A stretch of 20,837 bases of DNA from Candidatus Micrarchaeum sp. (GCA_020723935.1 DYHY01000005.1:3223-24059), one strand, 5' to 3'; positions 6,426 to 14,358 are shown, numbered from the stretch's first letter. Program-made: numbers and translations. The notes: generated by a model not told the origin, from the letters alone.

Positions 6426-7858
6426 AGCCTCGAAAGAGCCTCCCTCTCGTCCGCGTCAAGCTCCAGAGCGTCCTGTATCCCGCGGTCGGATGCGATGAGG
6501 AACATCGCCTTGCGCGCCTTGATGAACGGGAACTTGGCCTTCGCCTTCGCGGCTATGGATTTCGCGAGGCGCCTTGCTTTGACCGTCGATGCATCGTACC
6601 TGGAGGCGGGCCACACTATCCTCCCCTCGACCTTCGCCCTGCCCGCCTTCGCCGAGGAGACGCCGGCGGTCCCGAAATCCACCTGGTAGGGGAGGAGGAA
6701 ATACGAGCCTATCCTCCTGTTGCGCCCCGCGGCCCTGTCCGCATCCGACAGGCTCCTGTACGCCGCGGCAAGCTCCGCCGGATCCCTGTATCTCCCCGGG
6801 AGGTTCTCGGAAAGGTAGCGCGCGAACTCGTCCTGCGGCATGTCCAGGTCGCGGAACGCCGAGCGCGCGACGCGCGGGTCGGTCGTCGAGAGGACGAGCC
6901 TCACCGCCCGCTCGACGTTCGTCCCCCTGTCCCTCCCCTCGACCGCCGAGAGGTCGTCGGGGGTGAGGCGCTTCCTGCCGCGCGAGACGGTCTCGAGCAT
7001 CGTTATCGCGGCCCGCACGTCCCCGCCGGCCCTCGTGGCTATCTCGGAGAAGACGGACTCGTCCGCCGACACGCCTTCGGCCTTCGCGATGCGGGCGAGG
7101 CGGGCCGCGAGGTCCGCCGTCGTCGGCTCGGAAAATTCCACGAGCCTGCACTTGCTCCTGAGGGGCGAGAGCTTCGCGTTCCATTCCCACCAGTTCCCGC
7201 CGGCGCGCAGGGGCAGGGCGAGGAGGAGCGGCCGCGCGCCCTCGCGCTCGACCTTGGCGAGGTTAGCGTAGGTTATCGCCCAGAGCATCCTCCCGTTGAA
7301 GCCGGGCCCCGCCTCGGCGCGCATCACGTCCCTGAGGAACGAGAATATCTCGAACTTCCCCGGCTTCTTCCCACGGAACCTCTTGGCGAACTCCGCCTCC
7401 CACTTCTTTATGTCGAAGGACGCGCCGCCCTCGGAAAGTATCACTTTGTTCGCCGTGAGTATCACCGGGTACGCCGACTTGGAAATCACTTCGGAGATGG
7501 CGCCGACCCCCCCATAATCCCCCCCGCGCCCCTTGCCCGAGAGGCCGTCGACCTCGTCCACGAGGAGGAGGCGCCCGCCCCCAAGGAGGCTGGCCTGCAT
7601 CCCCGCCCGGCCGAGGACGTCGTTCACCTGCTCGCGGTTCCTCAGGTTGCTTGTGTTCATCTCGACGACCTCCAGGCCCGCTTCCCTCGCGACGATGTGC
7701 GCGAGGCTCGTCTTCCCGACGCCGGGCGGGCCGTAGAGGAGGCATGCCTTCTCGCCCCTCTTCCAGGACGCGAGCCACTTCTCCACTTCCCTGACCGCGT
7801 CCCTGTTCCCGACGAGGTCCCCGGCCTTGGCGGGAGCGTGCCTGTCGACCCAAAGCAT
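6392..7858 (-). CDS. rfcL: Replication factor C large subunit, with an unusual insertion after sensor 1
   Basis: RfcL is the large subunit of the clamp loader that opens PCNA and places it on primed DNA. The 488-residue product starts MLWVDRHAPAKAGDLVGN, the usual RfcL opening. It has Walker A GPPGVGKT (43-50), Walker B LLLVDEVDG (97-105), sensor 1 VILTAN (132-137) and SPLRSKC (231-237). In typical RfcL only about ten residues separate the TAN of sensor 1 from the SPLR region. Here about 90 residues lie between (about 138-228), containing basic, aromatic and helical segments and no recognisable domain. The C-terminal collar and the Lys/Arg-rich end are present, but no clear PIP box (PCNA-binding motif) was seen. 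The ATG lies 28.5 nt from a shared TATA box. The downstream GNAT gene overlaps it. Confidence 0.92.
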   Translation of the reverse strand: MLWVDRHAPAKAGDLVGNRDAVREVEKWLASWKRGEKACLLYGPPGVGKTSLAHIVAREAGLEVVEMNTSNLRNREQVNDVLGRAGMQASLLGGGRLLLVDEVDGLSGKGRGGDYGGVGAISEVISKSAYPVILTANKVILSEGGASFDIKKWEAEFAKRFRGKKPGKFEIFSFLRDVMRAEAGPGFNGRMLWAITYANLAKVEREGARPLLLALPLRAGGNWWEWNAKLSPLRSKCRLVEFSEPTTADLAARLARIAKAEGVSADESVFSEIATRAGGDVRAAITMLETVSRGRKRLTPDDLSAVEGRDRGTNVERAVRLVLSTTDPRVARSAFRDLDMPQDEFARYLSENLPGRYRDPAELAAAYRSLSDADRAAGRNRRIGSYFLLPYQVDFGTAGVSSAKAGRAKVEGRIVWPASRYDASTVKARRLAKSIAAKAKAKFPFIKARKAMFLIASDRGIQDALELDADEREALSRLWLPKHRRERR

Positions 7859-7882
7859 CAGGGCCCCAAGCCCAAATCAACT

Positions 7883-7890
7883 ATTTAAAT
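7883..7890. promoter_or_regulatory. Shared palindromic TATA box for rfcL and the divergent gene
   Basis: ATTTAAAT is a perfect 8-bp palindrome centred at 7886.5. It is the only AT-rich block in the 56-bp divergent region. The rfcL ATG (7858, minus) and the plus-strand ATG (7915) are each exactly 28.5 nt from the centre. This places both start codons at the expected transcription start of leaderless archaeal mRNAs, so one box appears to serve both directions. Confidence 0.65.
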
Positions 7891-7914
7891 CTGCGAGGAA
7901 TCCCGGCCTTCGAG

Positions 7915-8736
7915 ATGGTGACGGTACTCTCCCTTCTTAGGTACGACACGCCCCACGCGGCCTGGGCCTCGAGGATGATACTTGGGAAGCGGCCCGCGGT
8001 CGTGGCCCTTGAGCTGCCCGCCGACTTCCAGGGCGCGATAGACTCGTTCCTTTCCGGCAGGTCCTCGGAGAAGAGGTTCCTCTCCGACTTCGGCAGGATG
8101 CTCGGGCGCGAGGTTAGGATAGACAGGAGGATCCTCAAGGCGGGCGAGCCGCCGGAATACAAGCGCTCGGACGACGCCGCCCTCTACTTCGTCCTTGCTG
8201 CAAAGCAGGTCGGCGCGAAGGTCTACGCGGTCGACGCGTCCTTTTCGTCCCTCAAGGGCGAGGTGGAGAAGGCGCTCGTCGCGGGGAAGAAGGGCAGGGG
8301 CGCCGCGATGGGGCGCGCCGCCCGCTCGCTCCACGAGCCGGATCCGGGCTATCTCACGTTCGCCGAGTTCGTCCACGCGCCGTTCCACTTCTTCGAGCTC
8401 GTCGCCGGCCACCACCCCGAGGAGGGGCCGGGAAGGCACGATCCCGCCTGCCGCATATGCAGGGCGGGCGTGTCCTGGGAGAGGTTCTTCCATTCGGCGT
8501 ATTCCGCTGCGACCAACGTCCTCCACCCGATAAGCGAGGCCAAGTACGTCTCTGCGCTCAACGCCTTCGACAGGCTGCGGGAGGCAAAGATCGTCGATCG
8601 CCTGGCGCGCCTCGAGCGCTTCCCGCCCAAGGGGGTCCGGGCGGACGGGGAGAAGATCCTGATAATACACCTCTGGCATGCGCCCGCGGTTGAGGCGGGG
8701 CTCAGGAAGTTGAAGATTCCGGTGTCATCTTCCTAA
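7915..8736 (+). CDS. Uncharacterised protein, weakly TraB/DUF5682-like, with a CxxC motif
   Basis: The 273-residue protein begins with a strand-loop LSLLRYDTPHAAWASRMI followed by RPAVVALELPADFQGAI (26-42). This resembles the pattern His...(P/A)xVVxxExPADF seen at the start of DUF5682 and TraB/PrgY/GumN-like proteins. A later strand, AAKQVGAKVYAVDAS (95-109), also fits that fold. The match is from memory and is weak. A His/Cys cluster (H166, H167, H175, C179, C182) could bind metal. No signal peptide or membrane helix is seen. The gene is divergent from rfcL through a shared TATA box and ends 9 nt before the convergent stop of the surface-protein gene. The function is unknown. Confidence 0.7.
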   Translation: MVTVLSLLRYDTPHAAWASRMILGKRPAVVALELPADFQGAIDSFLSGRSSEKRFLSDFGRMLGREVRIDRRILKAGEPPEYKRSDDAALYFVLAAKQVGAKVYAVDASFSSLKGEVEKALVAGKKGRGAAMGRAARSLHEPDPGYLTFAEFVHAPFHFFELVAGHHPEEGPGRHDPACRICRAGVSWERFFHSAYSAATNVLHPISEAKYVSALNAFDRLREAKIVDRLARLERFPPKGVRADGEKILIIHLWHAPAVEAGLRKLKIPVSSS

Positions 8737-8745
8737 GGCAAAGAA

Positions 8746-11403
8746 CTATTGGCCGCCGGGGGGCATTCTGTAGTACTGCTGCTGTTGCTGCCCTTGCTGC
8801 CCGCCCTGGCCGAGATATTGCTGCTGCGGCTGCTGGGGCGGAGCCGGATACTGCCCGGCGAACTGCTGGGGGCCCTTGCGCACGGCGGCGGGCTTCTTCC
8901 TGATCTTCGCGTAGTAGTAGAAGCCGCCCACGACCGCGACTATCCCCGCGATTATCAGGAGCGTAGCGCCGGACTGCGGGGTGACGCAGTCCTTCTCGGC
9001 CTTGTCGTATTCCGCCCGCGCCCTGTCGTATGCCGTCTTCGCGTTCGCCGCGTCGTTCCTGTCCACATAATCCTTCAGGGCGGTCAGGAGCGCGTCCAGG
9101 TTCTTGAGGCTGTAGTACTTGCAGTTCTGCCCGAGCGCGTCGGCCGAGGACCGCAGGGCGTCGCTCTGCCGCTTGAGGCGCAGTATCGCCGAGGGCACGG
9201 CGGCCGCCGCGAACTGCGAGGAGCTCGCCTCGCCCGTCGACTGGGATTTCGCGGTCAGGATCACTGGTATGTGCGCGTTCTCCGCCACATCCATGCCAAG
9301 AGTGACGGTCACGTTCACCGCTGCGCTCTCTCCGGGGCTGAGCGAGACCGTCTGGGGCGATGCCGTCCCAGGGCCGCTCACGCTGAGTTGGAACGTGTCG
9401 GCCGAGCTCCCTCCGTTCATGATCTTGAACGCTACGTACTTGGAACTCCCGATGCCAACGTTCACGCTCGCGGGGGGCGCGACCGGAAATGTTATCCTGC
9501 TAGCGACGACCGTGATCGTCAGGGCGGCCGAAGCGGACACCTGCTCGCCCGACGCGTCGGAGGTGGTCCCGACGATCTCCATCACCTGCCCCGCCTGCGC
9601 GGCTATCGTGCCGGGATCGCTCACCGAGACCTGGGCCTCCGCGCTCTGCCTGCCCGGGACCCTTATCGTGGATCCCGCCGGGAAGGAGACCCTGAACGGG
9701 GTCTGCGAGACCTTGAGGGAGACCGTCGTCTCGGCGAGGAGGTTGTTTGTTATCAGCACGGTCGCGAAAGCCGAGCCGCCCTTGGGGACTGTGAAGTTCT
9801 CCGGGCTCGCCTTCATCGAGAGGGCCTCCCCCTTCCCCTCGACGTAGACGGTCGTCTTCGGGGACTCGAAGATGCCGAGGCTCACCGTGTCGACGCCGAA
9901 GACCCCCAGATTTATCCTGTCGCCCGACCCGCTGCAGTTGGAAAGGCCCGCCGTCTCGGCGGTCGAGATCCTCGCGATGATCTGCGTCGCCATCGAGGCG
10001 GTCTTGTTCTTGGAGGCTATGAACGCCGCCACGTCCCTCGAGAACGCCGTCGCGTTCCCGTAGGTCGAGAGCGCGCTGGAGAGGCCGTCTGCGATCGCGG
10101 GATTGCTCTCTATCGCCCGCAGGATGGTCATGAGCTTGCGGTTGTAGGCGGTCCCGCCGCACCCGATCTTCTCGATGAATATCGTCCTGCTGGCGGTCGC
10201 CGAGCCGACGGAGGGCATCTTCCCGGTCGGGCTCTCGGAGAGCTTCGCCGGCGGGTCGGAGAAGACGGACCAGTACACCGTCCCGGAGGGGTTGGTGCTG
10301 GAGGTGCGGAGGACGACTGAGACGTCGAAGGGCGAGGACACCGCGACGCGCTCGGCCGAGGAGTATATCTCGGAGGCCACCGACACGAACCCGGACGGCT
10401 GGAAGGATATCGGCGCGGTCTTGGTGACGTTCGTCGTCTCCGAGGAGGCGCGCACGTAGCCGCTCGTCGCGTTCGCTCCGACGGGGGCGAGGACGTCCAC
10501 GGTGATGCGGATGCGCTCCCCGGGCGCGAGGGGCTTGGTCGTCACCTTGCTGTATTCCCAGTCCAGGGGGAGGCCGGAGAAGTCGACGGAGAAGGGCTCA
10601 GTGGTCGTCCCGAGGTTCGTGATGTTGACCGCGACGTGCTCGTTCACCCCGCTCCTCACGGAGACTGTGGAGCTCTCGGGGACGACGGAGAAGTCGGTGG
10701 GCTTCAGGTTCTCCGGCGAGAACATGGCGTAGACCATCCCGGTCGCGTGGTCCGCGACGACGACGGTGAACGAGAGGGAGTCGCTGGCTGAGTAGGACCT
10801 GTTGGAGTATATCTGGAAGAACCCGCCGAAGCCTTGGGTCTTCACCTCCTCCACCGACGGGCCGTTGGTCACGAAGAAGAGTATGTCGTATGTCACGGAC
10901 CCGTCAGTCTTGCACCCGTTCCCGGCGATCGCCCCCTGCAGGAGGACGCGCGATGTCGCCTCGTCGAGCTTAGAGGATATCGCGCTCTTCTGGAGGGCGC
11001 ACGGGCAGGTGGACGCGTTCGTCAACGCGTTCGTCCTCCCGGCTATCCCGTTCATCGAAACCTGCGTGCCGAAGCCCCCCTTCGTCGTCCCCGGGACGGA
11101 GAAGTAGAGCGCGCTCCCGTCCTGGAAGAACGTCGTGTAGTTCGCCCCCTGGCTGGAGACGAAGGTCGCCTGCTTGTCGACGAAGTAGCCGGCGGGCGCC
11201 GCGTAATTGACGCGCACGGCCGCGGAGAGGTTCGCGGGCGCGCAAGGCAGGTGGAGGCTGCTGTGGAAGTCGAAGGGGCACGCGATGGGCGTCCCGGAGA
11301 GGGTACAGTCTATTGCATGGCCCGCGGAGGGGAGAATCAGGAGCTGCGCAAGGGCAGCGATCGCGACGATGAGGATGGCGCGCAGCAGTCTCCCTCGCCC
11401 CAT
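8746..11403 (-). CDS. Large secreted, membrane-anchored surface protein with Ig-like repeats and Gln-rich tail
   Basis: The 885-residue product has a clear signal peptide (hydrophobic 7-24, probable cleavage after HA at 30). The long extracellular part is rich in Ser, Thr, Val and Asn-x-Ser/Thr sequons. It contains several beta-sandwich-like segments with the 'VPKGGSAFATVLITNN' and 'LSPGESAAVNVTVTL' pattern of NEW3/CARDB-type domains. A helical, two-Cys segment (about 738-805) precedes a single transmembrane helix (about 813-832, LLIIAGIVAVVGGFYYYA). A basic stop-transfer and a 50-residue Gln/Pro/Gly/Tyr-rich cytoplasmic tail follow. A cell-surface or envelope role is inferred; the exact family is not known. 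ATG 11403 shares its A with the rfcS stop (TGATG), which indicates translational coupling. The open frame upstream of 11403 is only the rfcS shadow. Confidence 0.85.
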   Translation of the reverse strand: MGRGRLLRAILIVAIAALAQLLILPSAGHAIDCTLSGTPIACPFDFHSSLHLPCAPANLSAAVRVNYAAPAGYFVDKQATFVSSQGANYTTFFQDGSALYFSVPGTTKGGFGTQVSMNGIAGRTNALTNASTCPCALQKSAISSKLDEATSRVLLQGAIAGNGCKTDGSVTYDILFFVTNGPSVEEVKTQGFGGFFQIYSNRSYSASDSLSFTVVVADHATGMVYAMFSPENLKPTDFSVVPESSTVSVRSGVNEHVAVNITNLGTTTEPFSVDFSGLPLDWEYSKVTTKPLAPGERIRITVDVLAPVGANATSGYVRASSETTNVTKTAPISFQPSGFVSVASEIYSSAERVAVSSPFDVSVVLRTSSTNPSGTVYWSVFSDPPAKLSESPTGKMPSVGSATASRTIFIEKIGCGGTAYNRKLMTILRAIESNPAIADGLSSALSTYGNATAFSRDVAAFIASKNKTASMATQIIARISTAETAGLSNCSGSGDRINLGVFGVDTVSLGIFESPKTTVYVEGKGEALSMKASPENFTVPKGGSAFATVLITNNLLAETTVSLKVSQTPFRVSFPAGSTIRVPGRQSAEAQVSVSDPGTIAAQAGQVMEIVGTTSDASGEQVSASAALTITVVASRITFPVAPPASVNVGIGSSKYVAFKIMNGGSSADTFQLSVSGPGTASPQTVSLSPGESAAVNVTVTLGMDVAENAHIPVILTAKSQSTGEASSSQFAAAAVPSAILRLKRQSDALRSSADALGQNCKYYSLKNLDALLTALKDYVDRNDAANAKTAYDRARAEYDKAEKDCVTPQSGATLLIIAGIVAVVGGFYYYAKIRKKPAAVRKGPQQFAGQYPAPPQQPQQQYLGQGGQQGQQQQQYYRMPPGGQ

Positions 11404-12386
11404 CAGGTCCCGCGCTCCGTTCTCTGCGCCGACTTGGGCGAGAGGGCGCAAGCCTCCGCGAGGAACGCGTCCAGCTGTATCCGCTCGCTCGCCCCCTCCA
11501 TCATCCTGAAAGCGTATTCCGAGAGGGCGCGCACGAGCGCCATCTTGGCTTGGGCGGGGAGCTCGTCGATGGAGAAAATCTCCCTGTGGAAGGCCTTCAC
11601 GACCTCCTCGCCCCCGAGGCCCCCGCTGTTCACCACCTTGATGAGCTTCTCGCGCGCGGCCTGGAAGTCCCCCTCGACCGCGGCGAGGACGAGGATCTCG
11701 CGCGCCTCCTCGGGGAAGAGCGAGCGGGCGACGGAATAGATCTCCTTGCCGCTGACCTTCCTGCCGAAGGCCGCCGCGGTCTGCAGGACGTTCGTGGCCG
11801 CCCGCAGGTCCCCTTCCGAGACCTCTATTATCGCTTCCAGGGCGTCCTTCTCGGTCTTCACGCCCTCCTCCGACACGATTTTCTCCAGGTATCTGCGTAT
11901 CTCCTCGTCCTTGAGGGGCAGGAACCGGAAGGTCGCGCACCTGGACTGTAGCGGGTCTATTATCTTGTTGATGTAGTTGCACGAGAGGATGAACCTGCAC
12001 GTCGAGGCGTACTTCTCCATCGTCCTTCGCAGGGCGTTCTGCGCGTCGCGCGTGAGCGCGTCGCACTCGTCCAGGAATATTATCTTGTGGCTGCCGCCGA
12101 CCGCAAGGGTCCTTGCGAAGTTCTTGATCTTCACCCTCACGACATCTATCCCGCGCTCGTCGGAGGCGTTGGTCTCGAGGAACCTGTCCTGCCAGCCGTC
12201 CTTGAAGAGCTCCCGGGCGATGCAGACCGCCGCGGTCGTCTTCCCGACGCCGGCCGGGCCGGAGAAGAGCATGTGCGGGACGCTTCCGGACTTCACCAGG
12301 GCTTCCAGGCGCTCGACGGTCTGCTTCTGGCCCACCATCTCCCTGAGCTTCTGAGGCCTGTATTTCTCGGTCCAGATGGCTTCCAT
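11403..12386 (-). CDS. rfcS: Replication factor C small subunit
   Basis: The 327-residue AAA+ subunit forms the clamp loader with RfcL. Seen in order: IWTEKYRP (4-11), Walker A GPAGVGKT (43-50), the small-subunit signature NASDERG (73-79), Walker B IIFLDECDA (102-110), sensor 1 SCN (135-137) and the arginine-finger motif SRC (148-150). Three C-terminal collar helices follow. Length is standard and no intein is present. ATG 12386 is chosen over a GTG 14 codons upstream because the family starts at this position and the shared TATA box is 28.5 nt away. The last codon runs into the surface-protein start (TGATG). Confidence 0.96.
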   Translation of the reverse strand: MEAIWTEKYRPQKLREMVGQKQTVERLEALVKSGSVPHMLFSGPAGVGKTTAAVCIARELFKDGWQDRFLETNASDERGIDVVRVKIKNFARTLAVGGSHKIIFLDECDALTRDAQNALRRTMEKYASTCRFILSCNYINKIIDPLQSRCATFRFLPLKDEEIRRYLEKIVSEEGVKTEKDALEAIIEVSEGDLRAATNVLQTAAAFGRKVSGKEIYSVARSLFPEEAREILVLAAVEGDFQAAREKLIKVVNSGGLGGEEVVKAFHREIFSIDELPAQAKMALVRALSEYAFRMMEGASERIQLDAFLAEACALSPKSAQRTERGT

Positions 12387-12410
12387 TGAGGCCTCCCGCA
12401 CTACTGTTAC

Positions 12411-12418
12411 ATTTAAAA
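12411..12418. promoter_or_regulatory. Shared near-palindromic TATA box for rfcS and the divergent small gene
   Basis: ATTTAAAA contains the palindromic core TTTAAA centred at 12414.5. The rfcS ATG (12386, minus) and the plus-strand ATG at 12443 are each exactly 28.5 nt away, the same geometry as at rfcL. Confidence 0.65.
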
Positions 12419-12442
12419 GTTCACCCACGGGCCCTCCCCGGT

Positions 12443-12667
12443 ATGGTCAACGCCAGAAGCCTCATTTCGCCCGCGGCGGCGGCCGGGATAGGCGTGGTTT
12501 CGCCCTTCCTGCCACGGTTCGCCGGACAGCCCTTCTTAGCCCTCGCCCTCGCGATAGTCGCCGCCTTCCTCGTCCCGGCCAAGAGCAAGGCGTACATCCT
12601 CCTCTTCATGTTCGTCTGGGTCATCGCCTTCACGGTTTCCAGCGCATTCTTCGCGGCAGGAGTCTGA
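12443..12667 (+). CDS. Small membrane protein with two or three hydrophobic segments
   Basis: The 74-residue protein consists almost entirely of hydrophobic stretches. They are about residues 7-25 (Ala/Gly-rich), 29-45 (PFLALALAIVAAFLV) and 50-73 (AYILLFMFVWVIAFTVSSAFFA), with a short positively charged loop PAKSKAY between the last two. The family is not recognised. ATG 12443 is set by its distance to the TATA box and excludes an unsupported in-frame extension upstream. It lies 7 nt before aspS and is probably its operon leader. Confidence 0.75.
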   Translation: MVNARSLISPAAAAGIGVVSPFLPRFAGQPFLALALAIVAAFLVPAKSKAYILLFMFVWVIAFTVSSAFFAAGV

Positions 12668-12674
12668 GCGCGCC

Positions 12675-13958
12675 ATGGCCCTGCGCACCAAGTACTCGGC
12701 CGAGATAACGAAGGCGGATGTCGGGAAGCGCGTAACAGTCGCCGGCTGGGTCCACGCCATCCGCGACCTCAAGGCAGTCAAGTTCGTCATCCTGCGCGAC
12801 AGGACCGGGACAGTCCAGGTCGTCGCGAACAAGGCGACGCCCAAGGATCTCTTCGATGCCATCTCCGCCCTCGGGAAGGAGGACGTGGTCTCGATCGAGG
12901 CGAAGGTCGTCGAAAGCAGGCAGGCCTCGGCCGGCTACGAGCTCTCGCCCGAGAGGCTGGAGATCGTCGCAAAGTCCGCCCAGCCCCTGCCCCTCGACCC
13001 GGCGGAGAAGACGCCCGCGAACCTGGACACGCGCCTGGACTCGCGCTTCATGGACGTGAGGCGGAAGAGGATAACCGACCTCTTCGTCCTCCAGTCCGAG
13101 CTCCTCGCGGAATCGCGCAAGTTCTTCAGGGAGGGCGGCTTCGTGGAGATAGCGACCCCCAAGATCCTGGCCGCCGGGGCCGAAGGGGGCTCGACCCTCT
13201 TCCCGATAGCCTACTACGACAAGGAGGCCTTCCTCGCCCAGTCGCCGCAGCTCTACAAACAGATGATGATGTCCTCGGGCCTAGACAGGGTCTTTGAGAT
13301 AGCGCCGGCCTACCGCGCCGAGAAGAGCAACACAGTACGCCACCTCGCCGAGTTCATATCGGTGGACTGCGAGCTCTCGTTCATCAGGAGCGAGGAGGAC
13401 GTGATGGACGTGATGGAGGGCTTTATCAAGGCGCTCGTCAAGCGCGCGAAGGAGGTCCTCCCGGGCGAGGAGGGCTTCCCGCGGACCGACTACAAGTTCC
13501 CGCGCATCACCTGCCAGGAGGGCGCGGGGATGCTGGGGATAGAGTTCGGCGGCGACTTTTCGAGCGAGGAGGAGAAGAGGCTCGGGACCCTCATGCGCGA
13601 GAAGGGCTTCGACTTCTTCTTCCTGACGAAATACTCGTCAGCGATAAAGCCGTTCTACATAATGGCGGATTCCACTGATCCGTCGGTCTGCAACGCGTTC
13701 GACCTGGAGTTCGACGGCCTGGAGGTCACCAGCGGCGGGCAGAGGGAGCACCGGCCCGAGATGCTGGAGGCGCGGATGCGCGCGATGGGCCTGGACCCGG
13801 AGAACTTCGGCTCCTACTTGTCAGCCTTCCGCTACGGCATGCCTCCGCACGGGGGCTTCGGCTTCGGGATAGCACGCTTCATGCAGATGCTCTTGAAGAT
13901 GGACAACGTCCGCGAGGCGGTCCTCTTCCCGAGGGACCAGAACAGGCTCTCGCCCTGA
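12675..13958 (+). CDS. aspS: Archaeal-type aspartyl-tRNA synthetase (possibly non-discriminating)
   Basis: This 427-residue class IIb synthetase charges tRNA(Asp) with aspartate. An N-terminal OB-fold anticodon-binding domain (about 1-105, VTVAGWVHAIRDL) is followed by the catalytic core. The core has motif 1 FREGGFVEIATPKI (151-164), the ATEGG-like AAGAEGGSTLFP loop, QSPQLYKQ (189-196), motif 2 FEIAPAYRAEKSN (207-219), SGGQREHR and motif 3 GGFGFGIARF (393-402), ending FPRDQNRLSP. These features favour AspRS over AsnRS. The residue corresponding to the discriminating Trp of Thermococcus AspRS is His (H27) here, and the corresponding Lys is Ser (S85). This suggests that it may also charge tRNA(Asn) with Asp. 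It is likely co-transcribed with the small membrane protein. Confidence 0.93.
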   Translation: MALRTKYSAEITKADVGKRVTVAGWVHAIRDLKAVKFVILRDRTGTVQVVANKATPKDLFDAISALGKEDVVSIEAKVVESRQASAGYELSPERLEIVAKSAQPLPLDPAEKTPANLDTRLDSRFMDVRRKRITDLFVLQSELLAESRKFFREGGFVEIATPKILAAGAEGGSTLFPIAYYDKEAFLAQSPQLYKQMMMSSGLDRVFEIAPAYRAEKSNTVRHLAEFISVDCELSFIRSEEDVMDVMEGFIKALVKRAKEVLPGEEGFPRTDYKFPRITCQEGAGMLGIEFGGDFSSEEEKRLGTLMREKGFDFFFLTKYSSAIKPFYIMADSTDPSVCNAFDLEFDGLEVTSGGQREHRPEMLEARMRAMGLDPENFGSYLSAFRYGMPPHGGFGFGIARFMQMLLKMDNVREAVLFPRDQNRLSP

Positions 13959-13963
13959 AAAAG

Positions 13964-13972
13964 ACAAATAAA
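13964..13972 (+). promoter_or_regulatory. TATA box of the potassium-channel gene
   Basis: ACAAATAAA lies just after the aspS stop. The centre of CAAATAAA (13968.5) is 27.5 nt upstream of the ATG at 13996. The core is the same as in the truA promoter. Confidence 0.5.
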
Positions 13973-13995
13973 GGGGAGGGGCGGCCGCAAGCCGC

Positions 13996-14358
13996 ATGAG
14001 AATCGAAGACGAGACGAAGTTTCGCATAGCCCTCGGCATGCTGGCGATACTCGCCCTCGTCGGGACGTTCTTCTACCATTTCGTCGAGAAATGGTCGTAC
14101 CTCGATGCGATATACTTCTCCGCTACGACCCTCACGACGGTCGGCTTCGGCGACCTGCATCCCACGCAGCCCATCTCCAAGATCTTCACGATATTCTACA
14201 TCCTCTCGGGGGTCTCGCTCACGCTCTACAGCATATCGGAGTTCGCAAAGATCCAGCTGGAGCTAGGTTCGGGCGAGGGCAAGGTCGTAGAGAAGCTCGT
14301 GCGGCGGCCGGACGGCGACAAGAGCGAGGTCGTCTGGGCGCACCTCAAGAGGAAATAG
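13996..14358 (+). CDS. Minimal two-helix potassium channel
   Basis: The 120-residue protein has the KcsA-type pore layout. An outer helix (about 10-29) is followed by the pore helix YFSATTLTT, the selectivity filter TVGFGD (48-53) and an inner helix (about 60-80). A charged cytoplasmic tail of about 40 residues ends LKRK. The filter predicts K+ selectivity. No voltage sensor and no RCK (ligand-binding) domain are present, so this is a bare pore that would work as a tetramer. Length is short for the ion-channel family (Ion_trans_2). It has its own TATA box and is followed by a DUF4346-like gene after 50 nt. Confidence 0.88.
   Translation: MRIEDETKFRIALGMLAILALVGTFFYHFVEKWSYLDAIYFSATTLTTVGFGDLHPTQPISKIFTIFYILSGVSLTLYSISEFAKIQLELGSGEGKVVEKLVRRPDGDKSEVVWAHLKRK

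Noticed and set aside
7100-7450. Intein within rfcL
   Set aside because: Clamp-loader genes often carry inteins, but the extra segment lacks the Cys/Ser start, the His-Asn end and the block motifs, and it is only about 90 residues long.
6362-7888. 508-codon plus-strand open frame antisense to rfcL
   Set aside because: Shadow of rfcL with Arg/Pro/His-rich composition; rfcL motifs are complete on the other strand.
8749-10320. 523-codon plus-strand open frame antisense to the surface-protein gene
   Set aside because: Arg/Gly/Asp/His-rich shadow without domain features; the minus-strand gene has signal peptide, sequons and membrane helix.
11404-12066. Upstream in-frame extension of the surface protein through rfcS
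   Set aside because: It reads rfcS in a wrong frame. The signal peptide begins exactly at the ATG at 11403, which overlaps the rfcS stop.
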